Origin: Rhodobacteraceae bacterium EL53
Lineage (GTDB): Bacteria; Pseudomonadota; Alphaproteobacteria; Rhodobacterales; Rhodobacteraceae
Assembly (NCBI GenBank): GCA_900313015.1
Contig: OMPR01000010.1
Location: forward strand, 186,001-250,000
DNA length: 64,000 nt
Reading direction: 5' to 3'
A program made the translations under genes and the position numbers. Under the pieces are notes generated by a model. It did no database searches and was not told the origin of the DNA. It saw only the letters and a list, made by a program, of their open reading frames with translations. The stretch's first letter is position 1, and each line of letters starts with the position of its first letter. Below, piece after piece: positions 16,408 to 26,158 of the stretch.

Positions 16408-17736
16408 ATGTCCGGAATTCCGCACGATCATTACGAGCCAAAGACCAAGGGCGAAAAGTGGCTGAACAGCCGCCTGCCCATCGTCGGGCTCATCTACGAC
16501 ACGATCATGATCCCGACCCCAAAAAACCTGAACTGGTGGTGGATCTGGGGCATCGTACTGGCATTTTGCCTGGTGATGCAGATCGTAACCGGCATCGTTC
16601 TTGTGATGCACTATACACCACATGTTGACCTGGCATTTGCCAGCGTTGAGCACATCATGCGCAACGTGAACGGCGGCTATATGCTGCGGTATCTGCACGC
16701 AAATGGCGCGTCGTTGTTCTTTGTGGCTGTTTACATCCATATCTTCCGCGGCCTGTTCTACGGCTCTTACAAAGCGCCGCGTGAAATCACGTGGATTGTA
16801 GGCATGTTGATCTTTGTCCTGATGATGGGCACCGGCTTTATGGGCTATGTTCTGCCTTGGGGTCAGATGTCGTTCTGGGGCGCAACCGTTATCACCGGCC
16901 TGTTTGGTGCGATCCCGTTTGTAGGCGAAGCGCTGCAGACATGGCTTTTGGGCGGACCTGCTGTGGACAACGCCACGCTGAACCGGTTCTTCTCGCTGCA
17001 CTATTTGCTGCCGTTTGTGATCGCTGCGATGGTTGTTGTTCACATCTGGGCCTTCCACACCACGGGTAACAACAACCCAACCGGTGTTGATGTGCGCAAG
17101 GGTTCGAAAGAAGAAGTCAAGAAAGATACCCTGCCGTTCTGGCCCTACTTTGTGATCAAGGATTTCCTGGGTCTGGCCGTTGTTCTGGTTATTTTCTGGG
17201 CGATCGTTGGCTTTATGCCGAACTACCTAGGTCACCCCGATAACTACATCGAAGCAAACCCGCTGGTGACACCTGCGCACATCGTTCCTGAGTGGTACTT
17301 CTTGCCGTTCTACGCGATCCTGCGTGCCTTTACTGGTGAAGTTTGGGTTGTTCAGATCGCATCCTTCGTCACTGGTGGTATCGTCGATGCCAAGTTCTTT
17401 GGTGTGATTGCCATGTTTGGTGCGATTGCTGTTATGGCGCTTGCGCCATGGTTGGACACTTCGACCGTGCGTTCGGGTGCATATCGTCCGATGTTCAAAT
17501 GGTGGTACCGCCTGCTGATCATCGACTTCTTTGCCCTGATGTGGCTGGGTGCGATGCCCGCAGAAGAGCCTTATGCGACCTTCTCGCTGATCGCGTCTGC
17601 GTACTGGTTTGGCTACTTCCTGGTGATCCTGCCGCTGCTTGGTGTGATCGAAAAGCCGGATGCGCTGCCTGCGACCATCGAAGACGACTTCAACGCCCAT
17701 TATGGCAAGGCGTCTGACGCCTCACCGGCCGAATAA
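16408..17736 (+). CDS. petB: Cytochrome b subunit of the bc1 complex
   Basis: A 442-residue membrane subunit carrying hemes bL and bH and the quinol-oxidising and quinone-reducing sites. Eight membrane helices are apparent. Visible features are [18 protein letters not shown] (Qo region), the conserved PEWY motif in [17 protein letters not shown], and paired heme-ligand histidines. Length and sequence match the alphaproteobacterial protein. Middle gene of petABC. Confidence 0.97.
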   Translation: MSGIPHDHYEPKTKGEKWLNSRLPIVGLIYDTIMIPTPKNLNWWWIWGIVLAFCLVMQIVTGIVLVMHYTPHVDLAFASVEHIMRNVNGGYMLRYLHANGASLFFVAVYIHIFRGLFYGSYKAPREITWIVGMLIFVLMMGTGFMGYVLPWGQMSFWGATVITGLFGAIPFVGEALQTWLLGGPAVDNATLNRFFSLHYLLPFVIAAMVVVHIWAFHTTGNNNPTGVDVRKGSKEEVKKDTLPFWPYFVIKDFLGLAVVLVIFWAIVGFMPNYLGHPDNYIEANPLVTPAHIVPEWYFLPFYAILRAFTGEVWVVQIASFVTGGIVDAKFFGVIAMFGAIAVMALAPWLDTSTVRSGAYRPMFKWWYRLLIIDFFALMWLGAMPAEEPYATFSLIASAYWFGYFLVILPLLGVIEKPDALPATIEDDFNAHYGKASDASPAE

Positions 17737-17751
17737 GAGGGACCGAAACCC

Positions 17752-18546
17752 ATGTTCAAGAAACTTGCACTCGGTGCTGTCCTTGCTTTCGCTCTTGCCC
17801 CTGTCGCGACACTCGCGGCTGGTGGCGGAGACCAACATATCGAGGATTACGCTTTCTCGTTTGAAGGCCCATTCGGCACCTACGACCAAAACCAACTGCA
17901 GCGTGGCCTGCAGATCTACACCGAAGTCTGCGCAGCCTGTCACGGACTGAAGCAGGTGCCCCTGCGGACCCTCGGGGACGAAGGCGGTGTTGGGCTAGAG
18001 GCGGATCAGGTGCGTGCGTACGCGGCTGAAAACTTCACCGTCTTTGATGCCGAGCTGGATGATGACCGCGAAGCGATCCCTTCGGATCATTTTCCGGCGA
18101 ACACTGGTGCTGGCGCGCCAGACCTGAGCCTGATGGCTAAGTCTCGCGCTGGTTTCCACGGTCCTTACGGATCTGGGATCAACCAGTTCATCCATGGCAT
18201 TGGTGGTCCTGAGTACATTGCGTCTTTGCTGACCGGCTATACCGGTAAGGAAAAAGAAGAAGCAGGTAAGACATTTTACGAGAACACTGCCTTTCCGGGT
18301 GGTTGGATTTCGATGGCACCACCGCTGGGTGGTGAAGATGTCGACTATATCGACGGGCACAGCAACTCGCTTGAAGCTGAATCTCAGGATATCGCTGCAT
18401 TCCTGATGTGGTCTGCTGAACCCAAGATGATGGCACGTAAGCAAGCTGGTTTTGTTGGTGTTCTGATCCTGACGATTTTGTCGGTCCTTCTGTATTTGAC
18501 CAACAAGCGTCTTTGGGCACCGATCAAAGGCAAGAAAACAAGCTGA
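17752..18546 (+). CDS. petC: Cytochrome c1 subunit of the bc1 complex
   Basis: A 264-residue periplasmic heme protein anchored by a C-terminal helix. It has a cleavable Sec signal (residues 1-22, ending in LAA), the heme-binding CAACH motif at about residues 60-64 and a distal Met region, and ends with a membrane anchor plus [13 protein letters not shown]. Last gene of petABC, followed 26 bases later by a strong terminator. Confidence 0.97.
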   Translation: MFKKLALGAVLAFALAPVATLAAGGGDQHIEDYAFSFEGPFGTYDQNQLQRGLQIYTEVCAACHGLKQVPLRTLGDEGGVGLEADQVRAYAAENFTVFDAELDDDREAIPSDHFPANTGAGAPDLSLMAKSRAGFHGPYGSGINQFIHGIGGPEYIASLLTGYTGKEKEEAGKTFYENTAFPGGWISMAPPLGGEDVDYIDGHSNSLEAESQDIAAFLMWSAEPKMMARKQAGFVGVLILTILSVLLYLTNKRLWAPIKGKKTS

Positions 18547-18572
18547 TCTTTGCAGACAGTTTGAGATTTGAG

Positions 18573-18601
18573 AAAGCCCTGCGCGTTGCGCGGGGCTTTT
18601 T
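18573..18601 (+). terminator. Rho-independent terminator of petABC
   Basis: GCCCTGCGC-GTT-GCGCGGGGC forms a 9-bp GC-rich stem (one G-U pair) with a 3-base loop. It is extended by AAA/TTT pairing and followed by a T run, immediately downstream of petC. Confidence 0.92.
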
Positions 18602-18690
18602 CACGTCTTGGGGTATGTTCTACCTGACTTGACGAAAGGGCCGTTGTTCGCACACCTTATGATTGAAAAATTGTCAGGGAAGACAGCAAA

Positions 18691-19104
18691 ATGGAGAGCC
18701 AGTCAAACGCTGAAAAGCTGCGTCAGGTTTACGCCCGCTGGAATGAAAGCAAGGGCACGGATTTGTCGATGTGGGATGACTATGCGACGGATGACTTATG
18801 CATAAGATCCTTGGGCGAAGGGCAGGACGGGATTCGGTTCAGCGCCACACGTAATGGACGGGCGCAATTGCGGGCCTATCTTGAGGATCTCACACAGGCT
18901 TATGCGCTGGAGCATTGGACCTTGAAAGAGACGGTGTCTGACGGGGATGGTGTGATCGCGCTGGCAGACACGGGTTGGACCCACCGAGACAGCGGCAAGA
19001 CATTTGAAGCCGCCGTCGCGATTATTTGCCGGTTCCGGGATGGCAAGGTCTATGATTATCAGGAATTTTACGACACCGATGCTTTTGCCGCAGTGCCCGC
19101 CTGA
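18691..19104 (+). CDS. SnoaL/NTF2-like protein
   Basis: A 137-residue protein with the alpha+beta cone fold of the NTF2 superfamily, shown by the pattern KLRQVYARWNESKGTD, WDDYATDD, AVAIICRFRDGKVYDYQEFY. Such proteins act as small-molecule isomerases, hydrolases or ligand binders. The function here is unknown. AGGGA precedes the ATG. Its end lies two bases from the convergent mtaB stop. Confidence 0.75.
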   Translation: MESQSNAEKLRQVYARWNESKGTDLSMWDDYATDDLCIRSLGEGQDGIRFSATRNGRAQLRAYLEDLTQAYALEHWTLKETVSDGDGVIALADTGWTHRDSGKTFEAAVAIICRFRDGKVYDYQEFYDTDAFAAVPA

Positions 19105-19106
19105 TT

Positions 19107-20363
19107 TCAGGCTGACAGCTGTGTGCCGGTAACGCCGAGAATCGATTTGGTGACGATCTGGCCTTCGATCTGGGGCGTGGTGAATGCAACCTCGGTAAAT
19201 TGTTCGGTGCGCCCCATGTTGGGGTTTTCCATCAGGATGTTGTGGGTCTTTCCGATCTGCTGGGCCAGATGCGCGGAAACCTGTGTTTCGCCGATAGTAC
19301 GTAGACGCGCTGCGCGGTCTTTGATCACGTTGCCATTGACCTGTTGCGGGATTCGCGCGGCAGGGGTTCCGGGGCGTTTCGAATAGGGAAAGACGTGCAG
19401 CCAGGTCAAATCGCAATCCTGAACGAGCTTCATTGAGTTTTCAAAATGCGCCTCGGTCTCGGTCGGGAACCCGGCGATGATATCTGCGCCAAACGTCATC
19501 TCAGGGCGCAATTTCTTGGCCTCTTCGGTAAAGCGAATCGCATCATCACGTAGATGTCGGCGCTTCATCCGCTTTAGAATCAGATCGTCGCCATGTTGGA
19601 GCGATAGATGCAGGTGGGGCATCAGACGCTGTTCTGTTGCGATGGCCTGCATCAGGTTTTCATCCACCTCGATGGAATCAATCGAGCTGATGCGCAGGCG
19701 CGGCAGATCGGGCACCAATTTGAGGATCCGAATCACCAGATCGCCGAGTTTGGGCATGGCAGGCAGGTCCGCCCCCCACGAGGTCAGATCGACACCGGTC
19801 AGAACCACTTCGTTATAGCCTTTGTCGACCAGTCGCTTGATCTGATCTACGACGACTCCGGCGGGCACGCTGCGGGAATTACCGCGACCATAGGGGATGA
19901 TGCAGAAGGTGCAGCGGTGATCGCAGCCGTTTTGAACCTGAACATATGCGCGAGACCGGGTGCCAAAACCATCAATCAGGTGCCCCGCGGTTTCAGTGAC
20001 GGACATGATGTCATCCACCTGAACCGATTCGGTTTGGCCAATGAAATCTGCAGCCATGCCTTTCCAGGTGTCGGGTTGCATCTTTTCCATATTGCCGATC
20101 ACCGCGTCGACTTCGTCCATAGCGGCAAAGGTTTCTGGTTCGGTCTGGGCGGCGCAGCCGGTCACGATGACACGGGCCTCAGGATTTTCGCGGCGCAGTT
20201 TACGAATCTCTTGGCGGGCCTTGCGCACGGCCTCAGAAGTCACAGCGCAGGTGTTCACGATTACCGCGTTTTCCAGCCCGGCCTGTTGCGACAGCTCTTT
20301 CATTGCCTCGGTTTCATAGGCGTTCAGGCGGCAGCCCAATGTGGTGAATTTGGGGGCGGTCAT
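19107..20363 (-). CDS. mtaB: tRNA t6A37 methylthiotransferase
   Basis: A 418-residue radical-SAM enzyme that methylthiolates N6-threonylcarbamoyladenosine at tRNA position 37. The N-terminal cluster cysteines are in TLGCRLNAYE, VNTCAVT and VTGCAAQ. The radical-SAM motif is CDHRCTFC, followed by the MTTase core and a short C-terminal region. Sequence features favour MtaB over MiaB or RimO. It overlaps dapF by four bases (ATGA). The tRNA-Lys(UUU) encoded about 1 kb upstream is a plausible substrate type. Confidence 0.93.
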   Translation of the reverse strand: MTAPKFTTLGCRLNAYETEAMKELSQQAGLENAVIVNTCAVTSEAVRKARQEIRKLRRENPEARVIVTGCAAQTEPETFAAMDEVDAVIGNMEKMQPDTWKGMAADFIGQTESVQVDDIMSVTETAGHLIDGFGTRSRAYVQVQNGCDHRCTFCIIPYGRGNSRSVPAGVVVDQIKRLVDKGYNEVVLTGVDLTSWGADLPAMPKLGDLVIRILKLVPDLPRLRISSIDSIEVDENLMQAIATEQRLMPHLHLSLQHGDDLILKRMKRRHLRDDAIRFTEEAKKLRPEMTFGADIIAGFPTETEAHFENSMKLVQDCDLTWLHVFPYSKRPGTPAARIPQQVNGNVIKDRAARLRTIGETQVSAHLAQQIGKTHNILMENPNMGRTEQFTEVAFTTPQIEGQIVTKSILGVTGTQLSA

Positions 20364-21193
20364 GTCAGGCTATCCAAAAAGGTAGAGGTGAATGTGCCGG
20401 TAAAGACATGCATCGTTGGCCCAGTCATCCAGACACCATCATCGCGCCAGTCGATGTGCAGCGTTCCGCCATCGAGATCGATCTGAACCTTGCGTCCGGT
20501 CAAGCCTCGGCGTGCCGCTGCGACGGCTGTTGCGCAGGACGAAGACCCAGAGGCCAACGTGATGCCGACGCCGCGTTCCCAGACCCGCATACGAATGTGA
20601 TTCGATCCTACGACCTGTGCCACCTGCACATTGGTGCGTTGGGGGTAGAGCGGATGATGCTCATAGCGTGCGCCGAACTCAGTCAGAGGGATGGCTTCGG
20701 CGTTGTCGACGAAAAAGGTGCAATGGGGATTGCCCATGCCGGTTGCAGTTGGGCCGCCTTCGATTGGGAGTTCGAGCGTGTCCATTTCTTCGGCGAGGGG
20801 AATTTCGTGCCACAACAATTGCGGCGGGCCCATGTTGACAGAGGTCAGACCATCGCCTGCATCGCGCGCCCACAGATCACCGCGGTCGGTGGTTAGGTGC
20901 AACTCAGTTTTGCCGGATTCATCCATAAGGTGACGGGCAATACAACGGGTGGCGTTTCCGCATGCACCTGATGTCGATCCATCGGCATTATAAAACACCA
21001 GATGCGCATCCCCCGCGCCTTTTTCAATGACGGCAAGCTGATCAAAGCCAACGCCAAACTGACGATGCGCGATTCCCTTGGCATGGGCGGGCGTGATTGC
21101 GATTTCATGCGCGCGTGCATCGACAACGACAAAGTCGTTGCCCAACCCGTGCATCTTCATGAAAGGCATGCCTGTATCTGTGTTCTGTTGCAT
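20360..21193 (-). CDS. dapF: Diaminopimelate epimerase with altered second active-site motif
   Basis: A 277-residue enzyme that interconverts LL- and meso-diaminopimelate for lysine and peptidoglycan synthesis. The first catalytic Cys is in ACGNATRC (Cys78). The second motif, normally ERGxGxTxACGSGAC, reads ERGVGITLASGSSSC, so the expected catalytic Cys is Ser215 and a Cys is found five positions later (Cys220). The rest of the fold is well conserved. The ATG at 21193 (MQQNTDTGMPF) gives the usual N-terminus MPFMKMHGLGNDF. Translationally coupled to mtaB. Confidence 0.93.
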   Translation of the reverse strand: MQQNTDTGMPFMKMHGLGNDFVVVDARAHEIAITPAHAKGIAHRQFGVGFDQLAVIEKGAGDAHLVFYNADGSTSGACGNATRCIARHLMDESGKTELHLTTDRGDLWARDAGDGLTSVNMGPPQLLWHEIPLAEEMDTLELPIEGGPTATGMGNPHCTFFVDNAEAIPLTEFGARYEHHPLYPQRTNVQVAQVVGSNHIRMRVWERGVGITLASGSSSCATAVAAARRGLTGRKVQIDLDGGTLHIDWRDDGVWMTGPTMHVFTGTFTSTFLDSLT

Positions 21194-21258
21194 GGCGGGC
21201 ATATAGCGTTGCAAAGTAAATGAATCCACCCTGCACTGCAGAAAGGTGAAAAAAGGGC

Positions 21259-21287
21259 TTGACCCTTTGCTGCGCTGATCCTAATAC
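21259..21287 (+). promoter_or_regulatory. Sigma-70-type promoter for tRNA-Lys
   Basis: TTGACC (21259-21264), a 17-base spacer and TAATAC (21282-21287) form a near-consensus promoter about 127 bases upstream of tRNA-Lys and divergent from dapF. Confidence 0.6.
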
Positions 21288-21413
21288 CCGCCCTACAGAG
21301 TCGCTGGATACAACGGAAACAAAGCGACGCTGGGTGCTAAATAAGTCCTTGAACCTTACCGGGAAAATGGATTAGAGAGCGCCACGGATCGTCAAGATCC
21401 AAACAGAAGATGT

Positions 21414-21489
21414 GGGCCGTTAGCTCAGTTGGTAGAGCAACTGACTTTTAATCAGTAGGTCGATGGTTCGAACCCATCACGGCTCACCA
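21414..21489 (+). tRNA. tRNA-Lys (anticodon UUU)
   Basis: A 76-base cloverleaf. The acceptor stem GGGCCGT pairs with ACGGCTC (one G-U). The D-loop is AGTTGGTAGAG, the anticodon stem ACTGA/TCAGT encloses CTTTTAA with TTT at 21447-21449, and the T-loop is GGTTCGAACCC. The 3' CCA is encoded. A pyrimidine-rich stretch follows. Confidence 0.98.
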
Positions 21490-21683
21490 CTTCTTCTCTT
21501 TTCCCCAGGCAGACAACCAGAGTTCCAAAGCCGAGATTTTGGTTTGAGTACCCGATTCTGAATCGTTTTCGCCGATTGGTAGCGTTGCTTTTCAGGGCAA
21601 GACGTCACTGGTTGCGCTAATAGCTGTTCACCCCCAAGTCGTCAGGCGATAGAAGGCGCAAAAGCCATTGCCGGAGTTCTGTT

Positions 21684-23204
21684 ATGATCAACACACCCAA
21701 GCCTGTCGTATTGTGTATTCTTGATGGATGGGGTGTTTCGGATGTCACGGAGGCGAACGCGCCACATTTGGCGAAAACCCCAACATTCGATGCGATGATG
21801 GAAAACGGGCCACATGCGCAGTTGATAACCTATGGCCCTGACGTCGGGTTGCCGACCGGGCAGATGGGGAATTCCGAGGTTGGGCATACCAACATCGGGG
21901 CAGGCCGTGTTGTGGCGATGGATTTGGGCCAAATTGATTTGGCGATCGAAGAAGGATCGTTTTTTGAGAATCAGGCGTTGCTGGATTTCATAGCCAAAGT
22001 GAAAGCAACCGGAGGTGTCGCACATCTGATGGGGCTGGTGTCCGACGGTGGCGTACATGGACATATCAATCACATTGTTGCAGCAGCCAAAGCGATTACA
22101 GACGCGGGGGGTGAGGTGGCATTGCATGCGATCACTGACGGCCGGGATGTGTCACCGAAATCTGCCTATGGCTATATCGGTGATTTGGAAGAGCGCCTGC
22201 CCGACGGCGCAAAGATCGTCACCGTGTCTGGGCGTTATTTTGCGATGGATCGTGACAACCGGTGGGAGCGCGTGAACGAAGCCTATGGGGCGATGATCCA
22301 AGGCGAAGGTAGGACCGCGAGTTCAGCACATGAGGCAGTGACCAAAGCATATAGTCAAAGTGAAACAGACGAGTTCATCGTTCCGACGGTTCTCGATGGG
22401 TATTCTGGCGTGAAAGACAATGACGCGATGTTTTGTCTGAATTTCCGCGCTGATCGCGCACGTGAGATTCTGGCCGCGATTGCGAAACCCGGATTTGACG
22501 GGTTTGATACAGGGGTACGGCCACAGCTTGCCGCCCTATTAGGGATGGTTGATTATTCTGCTGATCACAGCACCTACATGACAACGGCTTACCCAAAGGC
22601 CGAGATTGTTAACACTTTGGGCGCATGGGTTGCGAAACAGGGCAAGCGGCAGTTCCGTCTGGCCGAGACCGAGAAATATCCGCATGTGACCTTTTTCTTG
22701 AACGGCGGAAAAGAGGTGCCGGAGGCGGCAGAAGATCGGTTTATGCCCAAATCCCCGAAGGTTGCGACCTATGATTTGCAGCCGGAAATGTCGTCTGCCG
22801 AAGTGACCGATAAGTTTATTGAGGCAATCGAGGCTGGGTATGACCTGATTGTGACCAACTATGCCAACCCCGATATGGTGGGGCATACCGGGGATCTCGA
22901 CGCTGCAATACAGGCGTGCGAAGCGGTGGATCAGGGATTGGCCAAAGTCGTCGAAGCCTTGACCAAAGCGGGCGGTGCGATGATTGTCACAGCAGATCAT
23001 GGGAACTGTGAAATGATGTACGATCCGGTGACCAAAGGGCCCCATACCGCGCACACACTGAACCCAGTGCCCGTTGCTTTGGTTGGTGGCCCCGAGGGGA
23101 GTAATTTGCGCTGCGGGCGGTTGTCTGACTTAGCCCCCACGATTCTGGAACTGATGGACCTGCCCAAGCCCGAGGAAATGACCGGAGAAAGCTTGCTTTC
23201 ATGA
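21684..23204 (+). CDS. gpmI: 2,3-bisphosphoglycerate-independent phosphoglycerate mutase
   Basis: A 506-residue dimanganese enzyme interconverting 3- and 2-phosphoglycerate in glycolysis and gluconeogenesis. Alkaline-phosphatase-like metal motifs are LDGWGV, the catalytic Ser in GNSEVGHTNIGAG, SDGGVHGH, NFRADRAREI, ANPDMVGHTG and TADHGNCEMM. Full length for the family. The stop overlaps the start of the EnvC-like gene by four bases, starting a gpmI-envC-ctpA operon, an order common in alphaproteobacteria. Confidence 0.96.
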   Translation: MINTPKPVVLCILDGWGVSDVTEANAPHLAKTPTFDAMMENGPHAQLITYGPDVGLPTGQMGNSEVGHTNIGAGRVVAMDLGQIDLAIEEGSFFENQALLDFIAKVKATGGVAHLMGLVSDGGVHGHINHIVAAAKAITDAGGEVALHAITDGRDVSPKSAYGYIGDLEERLPDGAKIVTVSGRYFAMDRDNRWERVNEAYGAMIQGEGRTASSAHEAVTKAYSQSETDEFIVPTVLDGYSGVKDNDAMFCLNFRADRAREILAAIAKPGFDGFDTGVRPQLAALLGMVDYSADHSTYMTTAYPKAEIVNTLGAWVAKQGKRQFRLAETEKYPHVTFFLNGGKEVPEAAEDRFMPKSPKVATYDLQPEMSSAEVTDKFIEAIEAGYDLIVTNYANPDMVGHTGDLDAAIQACEAVDQGLAKVVEALTKAGGAMIVTADHGNCEMMYDPVTKGPHTAHTLNPVPVALVGGPEGSNLRCGRLSDLAPTILELMDLPKPEEMTGESLLS

Positions 23205-24334
23205 GATTAAGCGCCTGTTTTCTGGGGGTGATGTTCTGGATTGGGGCAGCACATGCCCAAACTGACCCGGCCGAGGCAGCGCGTCAGGCGGGGCTGCGGT
23301 TGGAGCAAGCCGCCGTCGCGTTGAGTGAAGCGGAAGGCGCGCGGGATAGGGTGCGAGCGCTGACTGTTACGGTCAAAGCCTATGAAAAAGGGCTTGCCGC
23401 GATGCGCGATGGCTTGCGCAAAGCCGCCCGGCGCGAGGCGCAGTTGACGGTCCGGTTGCGTGCCCGAGAAGAAGAAATCGCGCAGCTTTTGGGTGTGTTG
23501 CAGACGATCGAAACCTCGCCTCCGCCTGTGTTGTTGTTGCACCCTTCGGGACCGTTGGGATCTGCACGATCTGGTATGATGCTGGCTGAGGTGACCCCGG
23601 GGTTGGAAGCGCAGGCGCGCAAGCTGTCGCATGAGCTGCAAGAGGTTCAAACCCTGCGGGTGTTGCAGCAGAACGCTGCGGAAACACTGGAGCAGGGGCT
23701 GGCAGGGGTTCAGGTCGCGCGGGCTGAATTGAGCAAGGCGATTGCCGATAGAACAGATTTGCCGCGACGTTTTACCGAGGACCCGGTGCGCACGGCGATC
23801 CTTATCTCTTCGACGGAAACGTTAGACGGGTTTGCCAGTGGTCTAGCTGAAATCGCGTCAGGTGAGATATCGGATCTTGATGTGGATGTGTCCGATCTTA
23901 AGGGATCTATGAATCTCCCCGTTCAGGGTGTGCTGCTGCGCCGTGCTGGAGAGGCGGATGCTGCTGGGGTCAAGCGACCGGGTATTTTGTTGGCGACCCG
24001 GCCACGGGCGCTTGTTGAGTCTCCGTCAGCGGCCACCATCCGATATCGTGGGCCGCTGTTGGATTTGGGGAACGTGGTTATTTTGGAGCCTCAGCCCGAT
24101 ACACTGGTGGTGCTTTCGGGCCTGCAAGAAGTGTATGGGGAACCCGGTCAGGTGGTTCCGAAGGGGACTCCGGTGGGATTAATGGGCGGAGCAGCGCCGG
24201 AAATTGGCGCAATTCTTTCACTAAGCGGTGATGGCACTGGAACTGATCGTTCAGAAACGCTCTATATAGAGGTCAGAGAGGGCGACAGCCCTGTGGATCC
24301 CGAAACGTGGTTCCGAACCGACAAGGATGGATAA
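23201..24334 (+). CDS. EnvC-like murein hydrolase activator with degenerate LytM domain
   Basis: A 377-residue exported protein. A Sec signal (residues 1-19, ending AHA) precedes a long coiled-coil region (about 22-190) and a C-terminal LytM/M23-like domain. The zinc-binding His motifs of active M23 peptidases are absent: the segment aligned with DHG reads LEPQPD and the final HxH region reads YIEVREG. This fits an EnvC-type activator of amidases rather than a peptidase. It lies between gpmI and ctpA, as in many relatives. Confidence 0.82.
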   Translation: MRLSACFLGVMFWIGAAHAQTDPAEAARQAGLRLEQAAVALSEAEGARDRVRALTVTVKAYEKGLAAMRDGLRKAARREAQLTVRLRAREEEIAQLLGVLQTIETSPPPVLLLHPSGPLGSARSGMMLAEVTPGLEAQARKLSHELQEVQTLRVLQQNAAETLEQGLAGVQVARAELSKAIADRTDLPRRFTEDPVRTAILISSTETLDGFASGLAEIASGEISDLDVDVSDLKGSMNLPVQGVLLRRAGEADAAGVKRPGILLATRPRALVESPSAATIRYRGPLLDLGNVVILEPQPDTLVVLSGLQEVYGEPGQVVPKGTPVGLMGGAAPEIGAILSLSGDGTGTDRSETLYIEVREGDSPVDPETWFRTDKDG

Positions 24335-24340
24335 ACGAAC

Positions 24341-25675
24341 ATGAAGAAATTCGTGATGGCCGCACTGGGCGGCACGCTGGCAGGTATTGTCGCGACCACC
24401 CAGGTGGCGGGACCGCTTGTGGCGCAAGAGGCAAAGAGCAACGCAAACGTATACGAGCAGTTGGACTTGTTCGGCGATATTTTTGAACGCATCCGCGTTC
24501 AATATGTCGAAGAAGTGGATGAGGGCGAGCTGATCGAAGCGGCGATTGACGGCATGCTGACGTCTTTGGATCCGCATTCCAGCTATCTATCGCCCGATGA
24601 TGCAGCCCAGATGCGGGTGCAGACGCGCGGGGAATTTGGTGGATTGGGGATCGAAGTTACCCAGGACGAAGGATTCGTCAAAGTGGTGTCCCCGATTGAC
24701 GGAACGCCAGCCGACGAAGCCGGTGTAGAAGCCGGCGATTTCATCACGCATGTTGATGGCGAAAGCCTTTTGGGGCTGACGCTGGACAAAGCGGTTGAGC
24801 TGATGCGCGGTCCGGTTGGGTCCGAAATCATCATCACGGTTGTGCGCGAAGGCGAGCAGGAGCCGTTTGATATTTCAATCATTCGCGACACCATCAAGCT
24901 GACTGCTGTGCGAGTGCGTTCTGAAGGGACCAGTGTTGTTCTGCGGGTCACAACCTTTAACGATCAAACCTACCCTAACCTGAAAGAGGGGATGGAAAAC
25001 CAGATCGAAGAAGCGGGCGGCATCGATAAGGTGAACGGCTTTATTCTGGATTTGCGCAACAACCCGGGTGGGCTATTGACGCAAGCGATCAAGGTCTCGG
25101 ATGGTTTCTTGGATGAGGGAGAGATCGTTTCGACACGGGGCCGGAATGTCGCTGATGGTGAGCGTTTCAACGCCACCGTTGGGGATCTGGCGCAGGGCAA
25201 ACCGTTGGTTGTGCTAATCAATGGCGGCTCTGCCTCAGCGTCTGAAATCGTTGCTGGTGCATTGCAAGATCACCGCCGGGCCATTGTCATCGGCACCAAG
25301 AGTTTCGGTAAAGGGTCGGTTCAGACGGTCATGCCGTTGCGTGGTGATGGCGCGATGCGTCTGACAACTGCGCGCTATTACACCCCATCAGGCCGGTCTA
25401 TTCAGGCTTTGGGCGTGTCGCCGGATATCGTCGTGGAGCAACCACGCCGGTCTGCTGAGCCGGAAGAAGACGAAGAGAGCAAGCGCAGGACCCGGTCCGA
25501 AGCGGATCTGCGCGGCAGCCTCAACAACGACAGCCTGTCAGAGGATGAGATTCGCCAGATTGAGGAAGACCGCGCCAAGGCTGAAGCATCAGCTGAGCTG
25601 CGTACCAATGATTATCAGTTGGCATATGCCATCGATATCCTCAAAGGCTTGGCGGCTTTGGCCCCGAAGAAGTAA
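24341..25675 (+). CDS. ctpA: Carboxyl-terminal processing protease (S41 family)
   Basis: A 444-residue periplasmic protease with an N-terminal signal/anchor (residues 1-28), a PDZ domain (about 85-165) and an S41 catalytic domain. The catalytic Ser is in INGGSASASEIVAG and the Lys in GTKSFGKGSVQTV. A charged, low-complexity tail (about 370-425) follows. It processes or degrades proteins from their C-termini; here it probably acts with the EnvC-like factor in cell-wall remodelling. It ends the operon before a strong terminator. Confidence 0.94.
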   Translation: MKKFVMAALGGTLAGIVATTQVAGPLVAQEAKSNANVYEQLDLFGDIFERIRVQYVEEVDEGELIEAAIDGMLTSLDPHSSYLSPDDAAQMRVQTRGEFGGLGIEVTQDEGFVKVVSPIDGTPADEAGVEAGDFITHVDGESLLGLTLDKAVELMRGPVGSEIIITVVREGEQEPFDISIIRDTIKLTAVRVRSEGTSVVLRVTTFNDQTYPNLKEGMENQIEEAGGIDKVNGFILDLRNNPGGLLTQAIKVSDGFLDEGEIVSTRGRNVADGERFNATVGDLAQGKPLVVLINGGSASASEIVAGALQDHRRAIVIGTKSFGKGSVQTVMPLRGDGAMRLTTARYYTPSGRSIQALGVSPDIVVEQPRRSAEPEEDEESKRRTRSEADLRGSLNNDSLSEDEIRQIEEDRAKAEASAELRTNDYQLAYAIDILKGLAALAPKK

Positions 25676-25695
25676 GTGTGAATTCAAAAAATTAG

Positions 25696-25726
25696 GGGCC
25701 GCGTCCATTGGATGCGGCCCTTTTTT
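25696..25726 (+). terminator. Rho-independent terminator after ctpA
   Basis: GGGCCGCGTCC-ATT-GGATGCGGCCC forms an 11-bp stem with one G-U pair, followed by six Ts. Confidence 0.93.
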
Positions 25727-25769
25727 GTTGGGATAGGATAGGCGATCTGATCGCTTGGATCAGGAAGGG

Positions 25770-26147
25770 TCACATTGTTTCAAGGCAATGCCGCCGGAAG
25801 GCGCGTTTGAGCATGTCTAGTTCTGCGCGCAGCAATTCGACTTCGGCGCGCAAATCATCTGATACGGCTTCTCCTGCCATCAGAGTAAAATCACCCAGTT
25901 TTGTTGCTGTATCCTGATCAATGATCAGGAACGTCTGAACGCCGTCTGCAACCGCGTTCGACGGAATGGGAATCGTTAGATCCCATGACGTTCCGTTGCC
26001 TGCCTCGACCATTTCCACACCATCGACAGGTTGGTCCAGATAGGTGACCTGGATATTTGGGCGCGCGCCAGTGGACGAGGCGCCGAGGATCTGGCCTTCC
26101 CATGCGCCATTGCGCAGGCGGGTCTTGGACAGGGTCATTTCGCTCAT
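25770..26147 (-). CDS. Conserved hypothetical protein with C-terminal coiled coil
   Basis: A 125-residue protein. The ATG at 26147 follows AGAGGG; an upstream extension overlaps the preceding gene and has no ribosome site. Residues 1-85 look beta-rich (GAWEGQILG, QVTYLDQPVDGVEM, DLTIPIPSNAVADGVQTFLI). Residues 95-120 form a Leu-rich helix (LRAEVELLRAELDMLKRAF). No family is recognised. It follows the 26159 gene by 11 bases and is probably co-expressed with it. Confidence 0.7.
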   Translation of the reverse strand: MSEMTLSKTRLRNGAWEGQILGASSTGARPNIQVTYLDQPVDGVEMVEAGNGTSWDLTIPIPSNAVADGVQTFLIIDQDTATKLGDFTLMAGEAVSDDLRAEVELLRAELDMLKRAFRRHCLETM

Positions 26148-26158
26148 GTTCAGCCCTC

